Shown here piece after piece: positions 5,817-8,197 of a stretch of 8,197 nt of DNA (within the stretch, counting starts at the first letter, position 1; each line of letters begins with the position of its first letter). Both the position numbers and the translations under genes were made by a program. The notes under the pieces were generated by a model that worked only from the letters and a program-made list of their open reading frames with translations, ran no database searches and had not been told where the DNA came from. This DNA is from Pseudomonadota bacterium (GTDB lineage: Bacteria > Pseudomonadota > Gammaproteobacteria > Xanthomonadales > Xanthomonadaceae). The stretch spans positions 1 to 8,197 of the forward strand of contig JAEWOJ010000103.1 in NCBI GenBank assembly GCA_023399815.1, in the 5' to 3' direction.

Positions 5817-5837
5817 GCCCCGGTTCGGGGCTTTGTT
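5817..5837 (+). other. Terminator-like hairpin in the M13 peptidase leader
   Basis: GCCCCG (5817-5822) and CGGGGC (5826-5831) form a 6-bp GC stem with a GTT loop, followed by TTTGTTCATT. It lies about 40 nt before the GTG start and 20 nt before the ribosome binding site. It resembles a weak intrinsic terminator or attenuator arm, or a minus-strand feature of the divergent gene. No alternative antiterminator structure or leader peptide is evident. Confidence 0.35.
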
Positions 5838-5857
5838 CATTGTCCTGATTCCGGCCC

Positions 5858-5862
5858 GGAGG
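5858..5862 (+). promoter_or_regulatory. Ribosome binding site deciding the GTG start of the M13 peptidase
   Basis: GGAGG lies 8 nt before the GTG at 5871. Together with the lipoprotein signal peptide that begins there, it fixes a non-ATG start. Confidence 0.85.
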
Positions 5863-5870
5863 CCACTCCC

Positions 5871-7970
5871 GTGATCGCACGCAACCCCAAGCTTCTCCTG
5901 CTGACCCTGGCCGTCTCGGCCGCGCTGGCCGGCTGCAAGAAAGATGAGACTCCGGCCGCCACCGCCGCCGCTCCGGCCCCGGAAGCCGCTGCCGAGTTGA
6001 AGCTGGACGAGTCCAAGCTGCCGGCCTACAACGCCTTCAACGTCGCCGACCTGGATGCCAGCAAGGACGTCTGCGCCGACTTCGGCGGCTACGTCAACGA
6101 CAAGTGGCTGAGCGCCAACGAGATCCCGGCCGACCGCACCAGCTGGGGCGCCTTCACCATCCTCGACGAGCGCTCGGTCGCCGTGCAGCACCAGCTGGCT
6201 GAGCAGGCCGCGGCGATCAAGAACGCCACCGGCGTGGAGAAGATCGTCGGCGACTTCTGGGCCTCGGGCATGGACGAAGCCAAGATCGACGCGCTGGGCA
6301 TTGCCCCGCTGAAGGCCGACCTGGACGCCATCGACGCGTTGGCCGACAAGGACGCCATCGCCGACTACCTGCGCACCAGCGCGGCCAAGGGCGAGAACGT
6401 GCTGTTCGGCTTCGGCCCGGAAGCGGACTTCAAGAATTCGTCGATGAACATGGCCTACGCCAGCCAGGGCGGCCTGGGCCTGCCGGACACCACCTACTAC
6501 ACCGACGCCAAGAAGACCGACAAGCTCAAGGCCTACCAGGCGCACGTGGCCAAGGTGCTGGAACTGTCGGGCGTGGCCGCCGCCGATGCCGCCAAGCAGG
6601 CCGAGGACGTGATCAGGTTCGAGACCCGCCTGGCCAAGGCGTCCAAGTCCAGCGTCGAGCTGTCGCGCGACGTGTCGCTGTACTACAACCCGGTCGCCGT
6701 CGCCGACGCCGACAAGCTGACCCCGAACTTCAGCTGGACCAAGTTCTTCGAGGCCCAGGGCATCGCCGCGCCGGAGACGTTCTCGCTGGCGATCCCGAGC
6801 TTCCACCAGGAAGTGAGCAGGATGCTGGGCGACACCGACCCGGCCATGTGGCGCGCCTACCTGCGCTTCCACACCGTCGACGGCGCCTCGCCGTACCTGA
6901 GCAATGACTTCGTGCAGGAGAACTACGCGTTCTACGGCAAGGAACTCAACGGCCAGAAGGAAATCAAGCCGCGCTGGAAGCGCGTGCTGGGCACCATCGA
7001 GAACGACGCCGGCGATGCGTTCGGCCAGATGTACGTCAAGGTCGCGTTCTCGCCGGAAGCCAAGGCGAAGATGGAGGACCTGGTCAAGAACCTGGCCGCC
7101 GCGCTGAAGGAACGCATCCAGAACCTGCCGTGGATGAGCGAGGAGACCAAGGCCAAGGCCATCGCCAAGTGGGAGACCTTCACCCCGAAGATCGGCTACC
7201 CGGACAAGTGGCGCGACTGGAGCGGGCTGCAGACCACGCACGACGACTACCTGGGCAACATCCGCGCCGCCACCGCGTTCAACTACAAGTGGGAGCTGTC
7301 CAAGATCGGCCAGCCGGTGGACAAGACCGAGTGGGGCATGACCCCGCAGACGGTCAACGCCTACTACAACCCGCTGCAGAACGAGATCGTGTTCCCGGCC
7401 GCCATCCTGCAGCCGCCGTTCTTCGACCCGAAGGCCGACGACGCGCTGAACTACGGCGGCATCGGCGCGGTGATCGGCCACGAAATGACCCACGGTTACG
7501 ACGACCAGGGCGCACGCTTCGGGCCGAGCGGCAACCTGGAAGACTGGTGGACCCCGGCTGACAAGAAGAACTTCGAAGGCCTGACCGGCAAGCTGGTCAA
7601 GCAGTTCGACCAGTACAAGGTCGACGGCCAGGCAGTGAACGGCCACCTGACCCTGGGCGAGAACATTGCCGACCTGGGTGGCCTGGCCACCGCCTACGAC
7701 GCCCTGCAGAAAGCCACCGCCGGCAAGGAAGATCCGAAGGTCGACGGCTTCACCCGCGACCAGCGCTTCTTCTTCAACTGGGCCACCGTGTGGCGCACCA
7801 AGTACACCGCAGAAAACGCCAAGGTCCGCCTGGCCACCGACCCGCACGCCCCGGCGCAGTTCCGTGCCATGGGTGCGCCGTCGAACCTGCCGACCTTCGC
7901 CGCTGCATTCCAGTGCAAGGCCGGCTCGCCGATGGCCCGCACCGGCGACCAGCAGGTGGTGATCTGGTAA
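5871..7970 (+). CDS. pepO: M13 family zinc metallopeptidase lipoprotein (neprilysin/PepO-type)
   Basis: This 699-residue zinc endopeptidase should cut small peptides outside the inner membrane. The start is a GTG with a strong ribosome binding site. The N-terminus is a lipoprotein signal: MIARNPK, a hydrophobic stretch, and the lipobox LAGC with lipidated C22. The +2 residue is Lys, not Asp, so the outer membrane is the likely destination. An Ala/Pro-rich tether (about 28-42) leads to the Peptidase_M13_N domain, which has the typical DFGGYVNDKWL, then the catalytic C-terminal domain. NAYYNPLQNEIVFPAAILQ is the substrate-binding strand region. GHEMTHGYDDQG carries zinc ligands H537 and H541 and catalytic E538. 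GENIADLGG carries the third ligand E597 and D601. The protein ends VVIW, with the terminal Trp usual for M13. All key residues are intact. It is divergent from the FAD oxidoreductase and is followed by a strong terminator, so it is probably monocistronic. Confidence 0.96.
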   Translation: MIARNPKLLLLTLAVSAALAGCKKDETPAATAAAPAPEAAAELKLDESKLPAYNAFNVADLDASKDVCADFGGYVNDKWLSANEIPADRTSWGAFTILDERSVAVQHQLAEQAAAIKNATGVEKIVGDFWASGMDEAKIDALGIAPLKADLDAIDALADKDAIADYLRTSAAKGENVLFGFGPEADFKNSSMNMAYASQGGLGLPDTTYYTDAKKTDKLKAYQAHVAKVLELSGVAAADAAKQAEDVIRFETRLAKASKSSVELSRDVSLYYNPVAVADADKLTPNFSWTKFFEAQGIAAPETFSLAIPSFHQEVSRMLGDTDPAMWRAYLRFHTVDGASPYLSNDFVQENYAFYGKELNGQKEIKPRWKRVLGTIENDAGDAFGQMYVKVAFSPEAKAKMEDLVKNLAAALKERIQNLPWMSEETKAKAIAKWETFTPKIGYPDKWRDWSGLQTTHDDYLGNIRAATAFNYKWELSKIGQPVDKTEWGMTPQTVNAYYNPLQNEIVFPAAILQPPFFDPKADDALNYGGIGAVIGHEMTHGYDDQGARFGPSGNLEDWWTPADKKNFEGLTGKLVKQFDQYKVDGQAVNGHLTLGENIADLGGLATAYDALQKATAGKEDPKVDGFTRDQRFFFNWATVWRTKYTAENAKVRLATDPHAPAQFRAMGAPSNLPTFAAAFQCKAGSPMARTGDQQVVIW

Positions 7971-7998
7971 GCCGCGGCTGACGCCAAGGTGAACCTGC

Positions 7999-8030
7999 AA
8001 AGGCCCGGGATTTCCCGGGCCTTTGTTTTT
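7999..8030 (+). terminator. Strong intrinsic terminator of the M13 peptidase gene
   Basis: AAAGGCCCGGG (7999-8009) and CCCGGGCCTTT (8014-8024) form a perfect 11-bp stem with a 4-nt loop, followed by GTTTTT. It starts 29 nt after the stop codon. This is the clearest rho-independent terminator in the window. Confidence 0.93.
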
Positions 8031-8033
8031 GGC

Positions 8034-8074
8034 GGGGTCGGATCCCCTGCGCGCAGCGCGAGGGCTCTGACCCC
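8034..8074. repeat. Imperfect 41-nt palindrome beginning GGGGTC and ending GACCCC
   Basis: GGGGTC (8034-8039) pairs with GACCCC (8069-8074). The stem continues with a few mismatches through ATCCC and GGGCT to a GCGC core at 8050-8059. It begins 4 nt after the terminator T-tract. Similar 'GGGGTCAGAGCCC...TCTGACCCC' hairpins are, to my recollection, dispersed in Stenotrophomonas and Xanthomonas genomes. No coding content. Confidence 0.65.
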
Positions 8075-8088
8075 ATTCAGGTGACACC

Positions 8089-8111
8089 ATCCACGCATGG
8101 CGTGGATCTAC
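8089..8111 (-). repeat. GTAG-headed palindrome, ATCCACGC type (SMAG-like)
   Basis: ATCCACGC (8089-8096), ATG loop and GCGTGGAT (8100-8107) form a perfect 8-bp stem. On the minus strand it is preceded by GTAG (8111-8108), matching the GTAG head of SMAG/REP elements. The stem sequence differs from the GCCGGCC-type pair near 3022. Confidence 0.8.
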
Positions 8112-8126
8112 TGGCCACACCATCCG

Positions 8127-8148
8127 GTAGCGCCGGGCCATGCCCGGC
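8127..8148 (+). repeat. GTAG-headed palindrome, GCCGGGC type (SMAG-like)
   Basis: GTAG (8127-8130) is followed by GCCGGGC (8132-8138), CAT loop and GCCCGGC (8142-8148), a perfect 7-bp stem. It faces the preceding element head to head, with 15 nt between the two GTAG heads. The rest of the window, 8149-8197, shows nothing I can identify. Confidence 0.8.
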
Positions 8149-8197
8149 AGAAGCCGCGTGACGCGTGCATCCCGTGCCCATCCCATTACCACCCGGT

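Noticed and set aside
4399..5874. A 491-codon plus-strand frame opposite the FAD oxidoreductase
   Set aside because: It is rich in H, R, Q and A, has no recognisable domain, and mirrors a clear flavoprotein on the other strand.
5734..5880. A 49-residue N-terminal extension of the FAD oxidoreductase
   Set aside because: It would overlap the M13 gene start and its ribosome binding site. The FAD-binding fold begins about 10 residues after the ATG at 5733, as expected for the family.
5730..8192. An 820-codon open frame on the minus strand opposite the M13 peptidase
   Set aside because: The plus strand encodes a complete M13 peptidase with all catalytic motifs. The antisense frame is low-complexity (rich in G, V, R and L), as expected when high-GC codon bias leaves an opposite frame open, and it matches no family I recognise.
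1..8197. CRISPR array, tRNA or rRNA, transposase, toxin-antitoxin or defence system
   Set aside because: No regularly spaced direct repeats, no cloverleaf or rRNA-like segments, and no ORF with such domains were found when reading both strands.

Overview
The window is GC-rich (roughly two thirds G+C) chromosomal DNA from a gammaproteobacterium of the Xanthomonadaceae. The reasons are the conserved mrp-dcd order, a RimO and Dcd of the type seen in Xanthomonas and Pseudomonas, and several GTAG-headed palindromic repeats like the SMAG/REP elements of Stenotrophomonas maltophilia. Stenotrophomonas or a close relative such as Pseudoxanthomonas is the best guess; the genus is an inference.

Layout. 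Positions 1-702 hold the N-terminal half of rimO on the minus strand, cut by the window edge. A divergent intergenic region of about 200 bp, dominated by a perfect 29-bp inverted repeat, separates it from a plus-strand run: a dienelactone hydrolase-family alpha/beta hydrolase (905-1564), a HIT-family protein overlapping it by 4 bp (1561-1983), and a 55-residue two-helix membrane protein (2014-2181). A hairpin terminator at 2208-2229 separates this run from convergent dcd (2254-2841, minus). Upstream of dcd, a repeat-filled spacer of 261 bp leads to mrp (3103-3963, minus). A PYROXD2/phytoene dehydrogenase-like FAD oxidoreductase follows on the minus strand (4126-5733). It is divergent from a 699-residue M13 (neprilysin/PepO-type) metallopeptidase lipoprotein (5871-7970, plus). 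The last 230 bp hold a strong intrinsic terminator and three further palindromes.

How the genes work together. Most are independent housekeeping functions: ribosomal protein S12 methylthiolation (RimO, an Fe-S enzyme), Fe-S cluster carriage (Mrp), dUMP supply (Dcd) and envelope peptide hydrolysis (PepO-like). The clearest transcription unit is hydrolase-HIT-small membrane protein, with translational coupling at the first junction. mrp and dcd are co-oriented, but each has its own -10-like box and a repeat-rich gap lies between them.

I see no mobile-element genes, CRISPR, toxin-antitoxin or defence genes, and no convincing undescribed multi-gene system. What deserves a second look is mainly non-coding: several unrelated palindrome families in 8 kb, a possible leaderless start for the FAD oxidoreductase, and a hairpin in the leader of the M13 peptidase gene.
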